This document shows positions 33,571 through 41,752 of a stretch of 64,000 nucleotides of DNA, piece after piece. The stretch comes from DATJFQ01 sp035492775. GTDB lineage: Bacteria; Acidobacteriota; Vicinamibacteria; Vicinamibacterales; 2-12-FULL-66-21. Location: positions 20,617-84,616 of the forward strand of contig DATJIW010000082.1 of the NCBI GenBank assembly GCA_035492775.1, in the 5' to 3' direction. A program made the translations under genes and the position numbers. A model generated the notes under the pieces. It was not told the DNA's origin and made no database searches. It worked only from the letters and a program-made list of their open reading frames with translations. The first letter of the stretch is position 1. Every line of letters starts with the position of its first letter.

Positions 33571-34278
33571 TCACAGCCCGGCATACCAGCTGTACCCCTG
33601 GTCGCACCAATATCCGCGCTGCGCGGGGAGGACGTGCGTGACGTCGAGCGTCAGCAGATATTTCGCGTGCTTGTAACCGAGCTTCGTCGGCAGACTCAGG
33701 CGGAGCGGCGCCCCGTGTCCCGCATCGAGCGGGCGATCGTACATCTCGTAGCACAGGAGCGACTGCGGCTGCAGTGCCGTTTCCATGTCGAGCGACTCGT
33801 AGTAGTCGTCGGCGCACGTCACCACGACGAAGCGGGCTGCCGGGTCGGCTCCCACGAGAGCCAGAAAATCGGCGAGGCGCGCTCCGCCGAACCGACCGAC
33901 GACGTCCCAGCCTTCGACGCAGACGTGGCGCGTGTTCTGGACGACCTTCGGCAGCGCGCGGATTTGATCGAGCGAATACGCGCCCGCCCGAGCCACGGCC
34001 CCCGAGACCCTGAGCGCCCACGTCGAAAAGTCGATCTGCGGTTCGAGGACGTCGTAGCCGTTGTAGGGAAAGTTCTCGAACGGAACGACCTCGCTCATGT
34101 CGCGCGACAGGACGGGATGCTGCTGCCGGAAGAGGAGTGCCGATGCGCGGTCGCTCCAGGACAGGCCCGCGTGGAGCAGTGGTTCCTGCAACCGGGGTAC
34201 GGCGAATGCGCCCAGCGCCAGCACGGGAGTGAGCTTGAGCAGCTCCCGCCGCGTCACGCCCCGGGGAGGGAAGGGCAT
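33571..34278 (-). CDS. Molybdopterin-dependent oxidoreductase (sulfite-oxidase/MsrP fold), periplasmic
   Basis: 235 residues of the oxidoreductase molybdopterin-binding family (PF00174). The N terminus GVTRRELLKLTPVLALGAFA has a twin-arginine-like signal, fitting export of a folded cofactor enzyme. The molybdenum-ligating cysteine is Cys120 in NTRHVCVEGWDVVGRFGG. LETADDYYESL-like (CADDYYESLDMETA) and LPTKLGYKHAKYLLTL are other conserved parts. Together with the cytochrome b it resembles MsrP-MsrQ or sulfite dehydrogenase pairs, but the substrate is unknown. It heads a four-gene leftward operon. Confidence 0.9.
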   Translation of the reverse strand: MPFPPRGVTRRELLKLTPVLALGAFAVPRLQEPLLHAGLSWSDRASALLFRQQHPVLSRDMSEVVPFENFPYNGYDVLEPQIDFSTWALRVSGAVARAGAYSLDQIRALPKVVQNTRHVCVEGWDVVGRFGGARLADFLALVGADPAARFVVVTCADDYYESLDMETALQPQSLLCYEMYDRPLDAGHGAPLRLSLPTKLGYKHAKYLLTLDVTHVLPAQRGYWCDQGYSWYAGL

Positions 34279-34285
34279 GGCGTGT

Positions 34286-34291
34286 ATTGTA
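34286..34291 (-). promoter_or_regulatory. Candidate -10 box (TACAAT) for the oxidoreductase operon
   Basis: Read leftward, TACAAT ends 7 bases before the ATG of the molybdopterin oxidoreductase gene, with a weak TTCCAC 16 bases further upstream. No ribosome-binding site fits in the space, so transcription may start at or near the ATG (leaderless). Confidence 0.35.
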
Positions 34292-34315
34292 CGGCGGTTC
34301 CCACGCCGTGGAACG

Positions 34316-34717
34316 TTACTGCGGAGGGTGGGGCGCGACGCCGGCGTAACCGGCCGGCGGACGCTTGGCGGTGCCCGCCACGTGCTGCTGTCCCCACTTG
34401 ATCAACTCGCGAAGGACGGGCAGCAGATCACGGCCCCTGGCCGTGAGGACGTACTCGTCGCGCGGCGGACGCTCCTGATAGCGACGGCGTTCGACCAGAC
34501 CCCGCTCTTCGAGCCGCTGGAGCCGTTCGGAAAGGATATTGGTCGAGATCCGCTCCGGCGAGTCCAGGAAGTCGGCGAAGCGCTGCTTTCCAAAGAACAG
34601 CAGGTCGCGGATCACGAGCAGCGTCCACGCGTCGCCGATGAGATCGAGCGCACCCGCAATCGGGCACGCCGAACGGAGGTCGGGACGGGCGGGCGCGCGG
34701 CGCGCGCGGCGGGCCAT
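34316..34717 (-). CDS. HxlR-family transcriptional regulator
   Basis: 133 residues from the ATG at 34717 (a GTG directly upstream is possible). Winged helix of the HxlR type: CPIAGALDLIGDAWTLLVIRDLLFFGKQRF, then ISTNILSERLQRLEERGLVERRRY and ELIKWGQQHV. Cys18 in the conserved CPI position is the residue used for redox or electrophile sensing by some HxlR proteins (HypR, YodB). Divergent from a DinB gene; two palindromic sites between them are likely operators. Confidence 0.93.
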   Translation of the reverse strand: MARRARRAPARPDLRSACPIAGALDLIGDAWTLLVIRDLLFFGKQRFADFLDSPERISTNILSERLQRLEERGLVERRRYQERPPRDEYVLTARGRDLLPVLRELIKWGQQHVAGTAKRPPAGYAGVAPHPPQ

Positions 34718-34737
34718 CACCCGACTGTATCACGTCG

Positions 34738-34752
34738 CTTGCATTCCACAAG
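34738..34752. promoter_or_regulatory. Operator-like site 1 (CTTGCATTCCACAAG)
   Basis: Matches site 2 at 12 of 15 positions and keeps the CTTG/CAAG arms. It lies 20 bases upstream of the hxlR ATG, where binding would block its own promoter. Centre-to-centre distance to site 2 is 43 bases, about four helical turns. Confidence 0.5.
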
Positions 34753-34780
34753 TCTCCTCGCATATAAACATAAAACTAAA

Positions 34781-34795
34781 CTTGCATTGTGCAAG
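34781..34795. promoter_or_regulatory. Operator-like site 2 (CTTGCATTGTGCAAG)
   Basis: A perfect 6-base inverted repeat (CTTGCA/TGCAAG) around a 3-base centre, 25 bases before the ATG of the DinB gene. Between the two sites lies an A/T-rich stretch (CATATAAACATAAAACTAAA) likely to contain promoter elements. Expected target of the divergently encoded HxlR regulator. Confidence 0.55.
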
Positions 34796-34820
34796 CAATG
34801 AACTGCGCAGGAGGCCCGCC

Positions 34821-35324
34821 ATGCCGTTGTCAACGGATGCGTTGATCGCCGAACTCGATGTGGAAGCCCCGATTACCCGGCGCGTGCTCGAACGCATGCC
34901 CGCCGACCGCTTCGACTGGCAGCCGCATCCCAAATCGATGACGGCCGGACAGCTCGCCCAGCACGTGGCGTCCATCCCGGGCAACGCGTCCCGGTTCCTG
35001 CACCTCGACGGATTCGATCTGTCGACGCGGCGTTTCGAATATCCGTCCTGCGATAGCCGCGAGGCGCTGCTCGCCACGCTGGATGCCTCCGTTGCGGCTG
35101 CCCGTGAGAGCCTGGCAGCGCTCGACGGTGCCCGCGCCGGCGAGATGTGGCGAATGACCTTCGGTGACCGTGAAATCGCCAGGATGCCGCGCATCAACGT
35201 CATGCGCACGATCGGCCTGAACCACTGGTACCACCACCGCGGCGAACTCGTGGTGTATCTGCGCCTGATGGGCGTACCCGTGCCGATCGTGTACGGCCGG
35301 AGCGCCGATGAGAGTCCTTTTTGA
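34821..35324 (+). CDS. DinB-superfamily protein
   Basis: 167 residues, ATG after CAGGAGG. DinB four-helix fold: TRRVLERMPADRFDWQPHPKSMTAGQLAQHVASIPG supplies the first metal-binding His region, and RTIGLNHWYHHRGELVVYLRLMG the terminal His pair. Members act as metal-dependent thiol transferases or hydrolases, often in stress responses. The divergent HxlR regulator, which carries a sensing-type Cys, suggests induction by thiol-reactive compounds. Confidence 0.9.
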   Translation: MPLSTDALIAELDVEAPITRRVLERMPADRFDWQPHPKSMTAGQLAQHVASIPGNASRFLHLDGFDLSTRRFEYPSCDSREALLATLDASVAAARESLAALDGARAGEMWRMTFGDREIARMPRINVMRTIGLNHWYHHRGELVVYLRLMGVPVPIVYGRSADESPF

Positions 35325-35333
35325 GACCTGCGA

Positions 35334-35412
35334 TAACTCCCAACTCCCAACTTTTTCAGTTCGCAACTTGGGAATTGAGTTGGGAATTGGCAGTTGGGAA
35401 TTGGGAGTTGAC
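35334..35412. repeat. Intergenic TTGGGAATTG repeats with inverted CAACTCCCAA arm
   Basis: CAACTCCCAA (35341-35350) is exactly inverted at 35401-35410 (TTGGGAGTTG). The loop holds three TTGGGAATTG copies. It can form a long hairpin after the DinB stop and before the M16 protease gene. Possibly an intergenic repeat family or terminator; no T-run follows. Confidence 0.7.
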
Positions 35413-35446
35413 GAGCTCACCCGGAGTTCCTTGTTAGGATGGGAGC

Positions 35447-38311
35447 ATGCGTTTACGCGTGCGACCCGTTCTTTGCTGCGCCGCCGTTCTCCTCTTTGCT
35501 GCACCCAGCGCGTACCCGCAGCAAGCGGCGCCGGGCCGCGATACGTCGGCCGCCTCCGTTCAGTCATACGCAGTCTCCCAGCAGATGCCCGTCGACCCCG
35601 AGGTCGTACTTGGCACGCTGCCGAACGGGCTCCGCTACTACGTCCGTGCGAACGGGCGGCCGGCACGGCGCGCGGAGCTGCGGCTCGTGGTCAAGGCGGG
35701 GTCCGTGCTCGAAGACGATGACCAGCGCGGGCTGGCGCATTTCGTCGAGCACATGGAGTTCGAAGGCACGGAACACTTTCCCGGACAGGGGATCGTGCAG
35801 TTCCTCGGGACGCTCGGGCTCGGCCTCGGTGCAGACGCGAACGCCGCGACCAGCTACGACGACACGCAGTACACGCTGAGGGTGCCGACCGATACCCCTG
35901 GCGCCCTCGATCGCGCGATGCTCGTGCTCGAGGACTGGGCGCACGCAGCTGCCTTTGACGAGAACGGCATCGAGCGCGAGCGCGGCATCGTGCTCTCCGA
36001 ATGGCGCGAGCAGCTGGGCGCGGGCGAACGGACGATGGACAAGATCCGCCAGGCGCAGCTGGCGGGCTCGCGGTACGTCGACCGGCCGCCAATCGGCAGC
36101 CCGGACATCATTCAGCACGCCCACCGCGACCAGCTCGTGCGCTTCTACCGCGACTGGTATCGCCCGGACCTGATGGCCGTTATTGTCGTCGGCGATTTCG
36201 ATCGCGACGCTGTGACGGCGATGATCAAGCAGCATTTCTCGTCGCTGAAAGATCCGAACCCCGAGCGGCCGCGTCCGCAGTTCGACGTCCCCGAGCATCC
36301 CGGCACGCGCTACGCGATCGTCACCGACAAGGAAACGACGAACACGGCTGTCGAGCTCAGCGATCTGCGGCCGGCCCGCAACCAGGGCTCCGTTGGCGGC
36401 TATCGCGACATCATGCTCGACCAGCTCTTTGGCGCGATGCTGGGGTCACGGCTCGACGAGCTGACGCAGAGCGCCGCGCCGCCCTTCCTTCGGGCGGCGG
36501 CCGATCGAGGGTTGTTCCCGATGCCGCGGACGAAGGACGAAGCGATTCTGCAGGCACTCGTCTCACCGGACGGAATTACCCGGGGCCTCGACGCCCTCGT
36601 GACCGAACTTCAGCGCGTCGCGCGCTTCGGCTTCACCGCAACCGAGCTGGCGCGCGCGAAGCAGGCGATGATGCTCGGCTATGAACGCGTCGTGACCGAG
36701 AGTCCCGACCGTGAGTCCGCCAGCCGCGCCGACGAATACACGCGCAACTTCCTCGAGGATGAAGCCCTGCCGACGATCTGGCAGGAACTCGCCTTTCATC
36801 GGCGATTCATCCCCGGCATCACGCTCGCTGAGATCAACGCGTTGACCGCCGACTGGTTCCCCGAGCGCAACAGGCTCGTCGTGGTCTCGGCTCCCGAGAC
36901 GACGTCGGTCGTCCTTCCGACGGACACGCAGCTGGCCGACGTCGTGAAGACGGCGTCGACGAAGAAGCTGCAGCCGTACGTCGATACCGCCGCCGGCGAA
37001 TCGCTGATGAGCACGCCGCCGCCCCGTGGCTCGGTGACCAAAACCCTCGAACGCGGCGGAGGCGTGATCGAATGGACGCTCTCGAACGGTGCGACGGTCG
37101 TCCTCAAGCCCACCACGCTCAAGGAGGATCAGATCCTGTTCCGCGCGACGGCTCCCGGCGGCGCGTCGCTGGCCGACGACGCGGATTTCATTCCTGCGCG
37201 CGTGGCCGACGATGTGATCTATGCCGGGGGAGCCGGCAACTACAGCGCGGTGATGCTCGACAAGCTGCTGACGGGCAAGGCCGTGGTCGTCCGCCCCTTC
37301 ATGGGCGAGCTGGACGAAGGCATGTCGGGCGGCAGCACGCCGCAGGATCTGGAATCACTGTTTCAGCTGCTGTACCTGCGCTTCACGCAGCCTCGCGCGG
37401 ATCCGACCGCGTTCGCGGCGATGGCCGCGCAGGCGAAGGGCCTTCTCGCGAATCAGCTCGCGAGCCCGGAGGTGGTATTCGACCAGGCGGTCGACGCGGC
37501 GTTGAGCCGCAACAGTCCGCGACGGCAGCCGGAGACGCCGGCCACCGTCGACCGGTGGGACCTGGCGAAGTCGCTCGCGTTTTACAAGGCGCGCTTTGCC
37601 GACGCGAGCAACTTCACGTTCGTCTTCGTCGGCAGCTTCACCCCGGAGGCGATCAAGCCGCTCGTCGAAACATACATCGCCAGCCTGCCCGCGACACACG
37701 CGCACGAGACCTGGCGCGACCTCAACATCAGGACGCCAGACGGCGTGGTCGACAAGACCGTCGAGAAAGGCATCGCGCCGAAGAGCGAAGTCGCCATCGT
37801 GTTCTCGGGCCCGTTCCAGTACGACGATACTCACCGGCTCGCGCTGCGCGCGATGACGATGGTGCTGCAGTCGCGCCTGTTCGACTCGATCCGCCAGGAG
37901 CTGGGAGGCACGTACAGCATCGACGCTTCGCCGGAGATGAGCAAGTTCCCGCAGCCGACCTACCGGGTGCGGATCGAATGGGCCAGCGACCCGCAGCGCA
38001 CCGAGAGCCTGGTGCAGCGCGTGTTCGAGGAGCTGGACTTCGTCCGCAACACGCGGCTGACGCGTACTCAGATGTCGCTCGTGCGCCAGGCGCTCCTGCG
38101 GGACTACGAAACGAACAGCCAGGACAACGCGTATCTCCTGAACCAGATCTCGCGGAAGTACCAGGACGGCGATGCGGCAGGCGTCGGCGCCGTGTTCAAT
38201 CTGCCCGACCGGGTGGCCGCGCTCACCGCCGATCAGATCCAGGCGGCGGCGCAGTCGTCCCTCGACATGAGCCGGTACGTCAAAGTGACGCTGGTGCCTC
38301 AGAAACAGTAA
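35447..38311 (+). CDS. M16-family zinc metallopeptidase (insulinase-like), exported
   Basis: 954 residues with a signal peptide (RPVLCCAAVLLFAAPSAYPQQ). Two M16 halves: the N-terminal half has the inverted zinc motif HFVEH (His98, Glu101, His102) and a downstream Glu in ENGIERERGIVLSEWREQ. The C-terminal half (from about 530) lacks the motif and contains the typical LGGTYSIDASPEMSKFPQPTY region. The full-length double-domain form resembles PqqL-type periplasmic proteases that degrade peptides. ATG preceded by GGGAG. Confidence 0.94.
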   Translation: MRLRVRPVLCCAAVLLFAAPSAYPQQAAPGRDTSAASVQSYAVSQQMPVDPEVVLGTLPNGLRYYVRANGRPARRAELRLVVKAGSVLEDDDQRGLAHFVEHMEFEGTEHFPGQGIVQFLGTLGLGLGADANAATSYDDTQYTLRVPTDTPGALDRAMLVLEDWAHAAAFDENGIERERGIVLSEWREQLGAGERTMDKIRQAQLAGSRYVDRPPIGSPDIIQHAHRDQLVRFYRDWYRPDLMAVIVVGDFDRDAVTAMIKQHFSSLKDPNPERPRPQFDVPEHPGTRYAIVTDKETTNTAVELSDLRPARNQGSVGGYRDIMLDQLFGAMLGSRLDELTQSAAPPFLRAAADRGLFPMPRTKDEAILQALVSPDGITRGLDALVTELQRVARFGFTATELARAKQAMMLGYERVVTESPDRESASRADEYTRNFLEDEALPTIWQELAFHRRFIPGITLAEINALTADWFPERNRLVVVSAPETTSVVLPTDTQLADVVKTASTKKLQPYVDTAAGESLMSTPPPRGSVTKTLERGGGVIEWTLSNGATVVLKPTTLKEDQILFRATAPGGASLADDADFIPARVADDVIYAGGAGNYSAVMLDKLLTGKAVVVRPFMGELDEGMSGGSTPQDLESLFQLLYLRFTQPRADPTAFAAMAAQAKGLLANQLASPEVVFDQAVDAALSRNSPRRQPETPATVDRWDLAKSLAFYKARFADASNFTFVFVGSFTPEAIKPLVETYIASLPATHAHETWRDLNIRTPDGVVDKTVEKGIAPKSEVAIVFSGPFQYDDTHRLALRAMTMVLQSRLFDSIRQELGGTYSIDASPEMSKFPQPTYRVRIEWASDPQRTESLVQRVFEELDFVRNTRLTRTQMSLVRQALLRDYETNSQDNAYLLNQISRKYQDGDAAGVGAVFNLPDRVAALTADQIQAAAQSSLDMSRYVKVTLVPQKQ

Positions 38312-38376
38312 TTGCGTGGCGTTCGCACGGGGGCGCGCGGGGCGCGGGCGAGCCCGGGCGCGCGGCCGCAGCGGCG

Positions 38377-39198
38377 TCACCGCGCGATGAATAACGAGGC
38401 GTCGACGCGCTGGAAGGGAAGGCCCTGCGCGTCGCGTCCGGTCACGGCAACCCGAAAGCCTTCCGCGCCCGGCGTGAAGCGCGACGTGAAGACGCCGTCA
38501 TCTTCGCCGGCGGTCAATGTCAACGCCGCGATTCTCCTGAATGCCGCGTTCACGACCGATGCCTGCACGTCGCGAACGTCGCCGCTGATGCGCAGGCGGA
38601 CGACATTTTCGACGCCTGCAGCGGGCAGCGGACGAAAATCGGCGCCCGCCGCCGAAGCGAATTCCACCGAGGACAACACCACGCTGCCGCGCACCTGCAC
38701 CATCACGCCGGCAATGCCGCTTCCGCCCGCGCGGATCTTCCAGTTCCCCGTTTCGGGGCTCGCCACGATCACCATCCGTTCGGCGCGAAAGTTCGAATAA
38801 TCCGCCACGCCGTCGCCCGCGACGGGCGTGCCTGAAGGCGTGAGAATCTCGGCGTTCTGCAGGCACTGGACGGAGATCGAGAAGAGCGCGCTCGCCACCG
38901 AAGATTCGATCGGAACGTTGAACTCGTGAACGCCCGCGGTAATCGTGCCGGCGAGGCGGAAGACCGTCTGCGGGTGCCGATCGACCTCCAACAGCAGCGG
39001 CGTCGAGTCGGCGATCTCGTACGGCGCGAGCAGGAACAGATGTCCGCCCGTCGCCTCAGCCATATGGAAGTACGACGGATCGACACGCGCCCCGCACGGC
39101 CAGTCTGCCGCGCCACGAGACTGCTGTTGTCCGCGCTGAGGCCACGCGACGACGGCAACGGCTGCGGTCAGGCAGAGCGTGACGGTCGGAAAGTGCAT
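38377..39198 (-). CDS. Exported protein of unknown function
   Basis: 273 residues from the ATG at 39198, giving signal peptide FPTVTLCLTAAVAVVAWPQRG. In-frame ATGs upstream at 39234 and 39270 are alternatives, and no start has a clear ribosome-binding site. The mature part is beta-rich with two conserved Cys (DWPCGARVD, VQCLQNAEIL) and Gly/Val strands (FNVPIESSVASALFSISVQC, GNWKIRAGGSGIAGVMVQVRG). It resembles Ig-like/adhesion-type extracellular domains, without a catalytic motif. Confidence 0.65.
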   Translation of the reverse strand: MHFPTVTLCLTAAVAVVAWPQRGQQQSRGAADWPCGARVDPSYFHMAEATGGHLFLLAPYEIADSTPLLLEVDRHPQTVFRLAGTITAGVHEFNVPIESSVASALFSISVQCLQNAEILTPSGTPVAGDGVADYSNFRAERMVIVASPETGNWKIRAGGSGIAGVMVQVRGSVVLSSVEFASAAGADFRPLPAAGVENVVRLRISGDVRDVQASVVNAAFRRIAALTLTAGEDDGVFTSRFTPGAEGFRVAVTGRDAQGLPFQRVDASLFIAR

Positions 39199-39305
39199 AG
39201 ACGCGAAAATGATAATCAAGTCAGCCACACCCATGACGCCATATCTGGCTCGAGGTCTGGCGTCGGGCATGTGACCTGCCGATAAGGACTGAAAAGGGAG
39301 GACTC

Positions 39306-39914
39306 ATGAAATCGCGCGTCCACTCATATGTCGGCTCGGGGTTAGTTGCAGTTGGACTCGTGGCCGCCAGTGGGTGCAGCGCCGCCCCCACTTCGCCCGC
39401 GGGCGTCTCGTCCGCGGCCGCAATCCAGACGACATCTTCATCGCCAGCCTCAGGGTCATCGCTCCAGAGCGTCATGAAGAAATCCACGGTCCAGGGGACC
39501 TTCCCGCTCTCAGCGGGCACCTTCCAGATCGCAAATGGCGCCGGCGACAGCATCAGCGGCACTTACGCCGGGACGGCCGTCTTCAGCTCGAACGGGCCTG
39601 AGAAAGCCGCGTTGACGTTGCAGATCAGCGGCGGGACGGGCGCCTTCGCGGGTGCGAGCGGTACTGCACTCGCCACGGGAACTGGTGGTTTCGCTGACGA
39701 AGGCGCGTTCACCATCGACGCGCGCGGCGACGTCGCGCTGACGGGCGGCAAGCACGCGCAGATGACCTTCGGCCTGTCGGGCACGTCAAGCGTGAGCTGC
39801 TCGGCGACCAATCAGCTCACGATCAGCCAGTCAGGCGACGGCAGCATGGGACGAGCCGGACGCGTCCACGGTACGCTGCAGCACGTCGTCGGCAACGCCG
39901 ACTGCGCTTCCTGA
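39306..39914 (+). CDS. Beta-rich lipoprotein of unknown function
   Basis: 202 residues, ATG after AGGGAGGA. Lipoprotein signal with lipobox AASGC (Cys24) after GSGLVAVGLVA. The mature part is Ser/Gly/Thr-rich with repeated strands (GDSISGTYAGTAVFSSNG, ALTLQISGGTGAFAGASGTA) like allene-oxide-cyclase-type or one-turn beta-repeat proteins. It lies 74 bases before the type VI locus, but its fold does not resemble TssJ (a transthyretin-like lipoprotein), so I do not count it as part of the machine. Confidence 0.75.
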   Translation: MKSRVHSYVGSGLVAVGLVAASGCSAAPTSPAGVSSAAAIQTTSSSPASGSSLQSVMKKSTVQGTFPLSAGTFQIANGAGDSISGTYAGTAVFSSNGPEKAALTLQISGGTGAFAGASGTALATGTGGFADEGAFTIDARGDVALTGGKHAQMTFGLSGTSSVSCSATNQLTISQSGDGSMGRAGRVHGTLQHVVGNADCAS

Positions 39915-39942
39915 TACCGTTCGGCATAAACGAGCGCCTGCC

Positions 39943-39963
39943 CCGGACACGTTCCGCGTCCGG
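39943..39963 (+). terminator. Hairpin after the lipoprotein gene
   Basis: CCGGACACG-TTC-CGCGTCCGG folds into a 9-bp stem with one mismatch, 28 bases after the lipoprotein stop. No T-run follows, so a factor-independent terminator is uncertain. Confidence 0.35.
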
Positions 39964-39987
39964 CTCTCGTGATGCGGCACCGGGGAA

Positions 39988-41706
39988 ATGCCCGGCCGCG
40001 CCGCTGCCGATGACTCGCGAGCTGCAGTATCCTTTCAGTCGGTGACCCTCACCCTGGAACTGACCACCGCCTCGGGCGCCCGGGCCGGAGATGTCAGTCA
40101 GCGCGTCTTCGGCGAGGACGGCGGCACGATCGGGCGTGCGCCCAATAATTCATGGGTGCTGACCCATAACAAGGTTTCGGGCCGGCACGCCAATATCACG
40201 TTCCGGAACGGCGTCTTCTATATAGAGGATGTCAGCCGGAACGGCATCTCCGTGAATTCGCCGGACAATCGGCTGGTTCACAATCGGCCGTACGCACTCA
40301 AGACGGGCGACCGCATCTTCATCGAGCCGTACGAGATCGGTGTCTGGATCGATGGAGACGCCGCACGATCCGGACGGGAGCCGATCGTGGATCCGTTTGC
40401 CGATCTGGATCCGTTTGCCGGGCCCGCCAACGCCGCCTCGAGTCCTGTCCTCCCCGAGACGCCGGGCAACGAAGTGGTCGATCCACTGCTGCTCATCGAG
40501 GGAGGCGCGCCGCCGCCGAAGCGATCCGCGCCGCCTCCGCCGCCGGCCGACAACTTTCTCGGGCAACATTATCAGCCGCCGGTAGTGCTCTCGCCGCCGC
40601 CGGCGCCGCGGCCGTCACCTGCAGGCCGGCCGAATGCTCCGTCGATCCCGGCGGGCTACAACCCGCTCGCGCCCGACGATTCGTCGGATCGGATGACACC
40701 GCCACGTCCAGTGCCAGCCGCTCGTCCGGTGGCGCCACCGGCATACAACCCGCTGGCCGTGGACGATCCGTTCGCCACCGCGCCAGCGCAGCCGCCGCCC
40801 GGTGTGCATCCGACTGCGCCGGTACCGATCGCGCCGACTCCTTCGCCGCCGCCCGCTGCAGGCTCCGTGGCATCGCCGCCTTTGCCTGTCGACGAGCCGA
40901 TCGAAACGCCGCCTTCCGTCGTCCCGATCCGCCCCCGGCCCGGTGTTGATGCGACGCCGGCCAGGCGCCGATCCAAAGAGTCCTCGACGTCCGACTCACA
41001 GGCAGGCCGGCTCCCCGATCCCGCGCCCGTCGTGGTGACTCCGCCGGTCGTAGCTCAGAAAGCGGAACCGGCCTCACCCCCTGGTGTGAGCATCGATCTC
41101 GGCGCATTGCTCGCGGGTGCGGGCGTTCCCAACGGCGTTCTGACCCCCGAGCTGTCGCGGAGCCTTGGCGAGATCCTTCGTGTCGTCGTCATCGGCCTGA
41201 TGGACGTGCTGCAATCACGTCAGCGCATCAAGGAAGAGTTCGGCATGCAGCAGACGATCTTCCGGCCAGCTGACAACAATCCGCTGAAGTTCTCGGCCAA
41301 CGTCGAGGATGCTCTCCACAATCTCTTCGTGAGGCGCAATCCTGCGTACCTTGGAAGCGTTGACGCTTTTTCCGACGCCTTTGACGATCTTCGGGACCAT
41401 CAGCTCGCGGTGCTTGCCGGAATGCGCGTGGCGTTCGAGGCCATGCTGGCCGAGTTCGATCCGGATCGCCTGCAGCAGCAGTTCGACAAGCAGATGGGCG
41501 GCGGACTGGCGCTCATGCCGGCCAAGATGCGGTACTGGGAGCTGTTTCGCGCCCGCCGCGTGGAAATGGCCAAGGATCCGGAGGACACCTTCGAGCGGCT
41601 CTTCGGAGAGGAATTCCGTCGCGCGTACGAGGAGCAGTTCCGCCAGCTCAAATCACAGCGCCGTCAGCGCAAGGACGGCCAGGGACCGCCCCCGGCCTCG
41701 AGCTGA
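39988..41706 (+). CDS. tagH: Type VI secretion FHA-domain protein TagH
   Basis: 572 residues. Residues about 18-115 are a forkhead-associated domain (GGTIGRAPNNSWVL, KVSGRHANITFRNGVFYIEDVSRNG), which binds phosphothreonine. About 130-365 is a Pro/Ala-rich linker. The C-terminal 200 residues are the TagH domain (FRPADNNPLKFSANVEDAL, AMLAEFDPDRLQQQFD, AKMRYWELFRARRVEMAKDPEDTFERLFGEEFRRAYEEQ). In Pseudomonas the homologous Fha1 is phosphorylated by PpkA and reset by PppA to switch the machine on. First gene of the locus. The ATG at 39988 or a GTG at 40042 could start it. Confidence 0.92.
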   Translation: MPGRAAADDSRAAVSFQSVTLTLELTTASGARAGDVSQRVFGEDGGTIGRAPNNSWVLTHNKVSGRHANITFRNGVFYIEDVSRNGISVNSPDNRLVHNRPYALKTGDRIFIEPYEIGVWIDGDAARSGREPIVDPFADLDPFAGPANAASSPVLPETPGNEVVDPLLLIEGGAPPPKRSAPPPPPADNFLGQHYQPPVVLSPPPAPRPSPAGRPNAPSIPAGYNPLAPDDSSDRMTPPRPVPAARPVAPPAYNPLAVDDPFATAPAQPPPGVHPTAPVPIAPTPSPPPAAGSVASPPLPVDEPIETPPSVVPIRPRPGVDATPARRRSKESSTSDSQAGRLPDPAPVVVTPPVVAQKAEPASPPGVSIDLGALLAGAGVPNGVLTPELSRSLGEILRVVVIGLMDVLQSRQRIKEEFGMQQTIFRPADNNPLKFSANVEDALHNLFVRRNPAYLGSVDAFSDAFDDLRDHQLAVLAGMRVAFEAMLAEFDPDRLQQQFDKQMGGGLALMPAKMRYWELFRARRVEMAKDPEDTFERLFGEEFRRAYEEQFRQLKSQRRQRKDGQGPPPASS

Positions 41707-41752
41707 GTACGCGCCGGGACCCGCATTCGTGTAGATTGTTCGGCACACGTCG

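Noticed and set aside
39306..39914. Possible TssJ lipoprotein of the type VI system
   Set aside because: It has a lipobox and the right neighbourhood, but its Ser/Gly-rich repetitive strands do not resemble TssJ.
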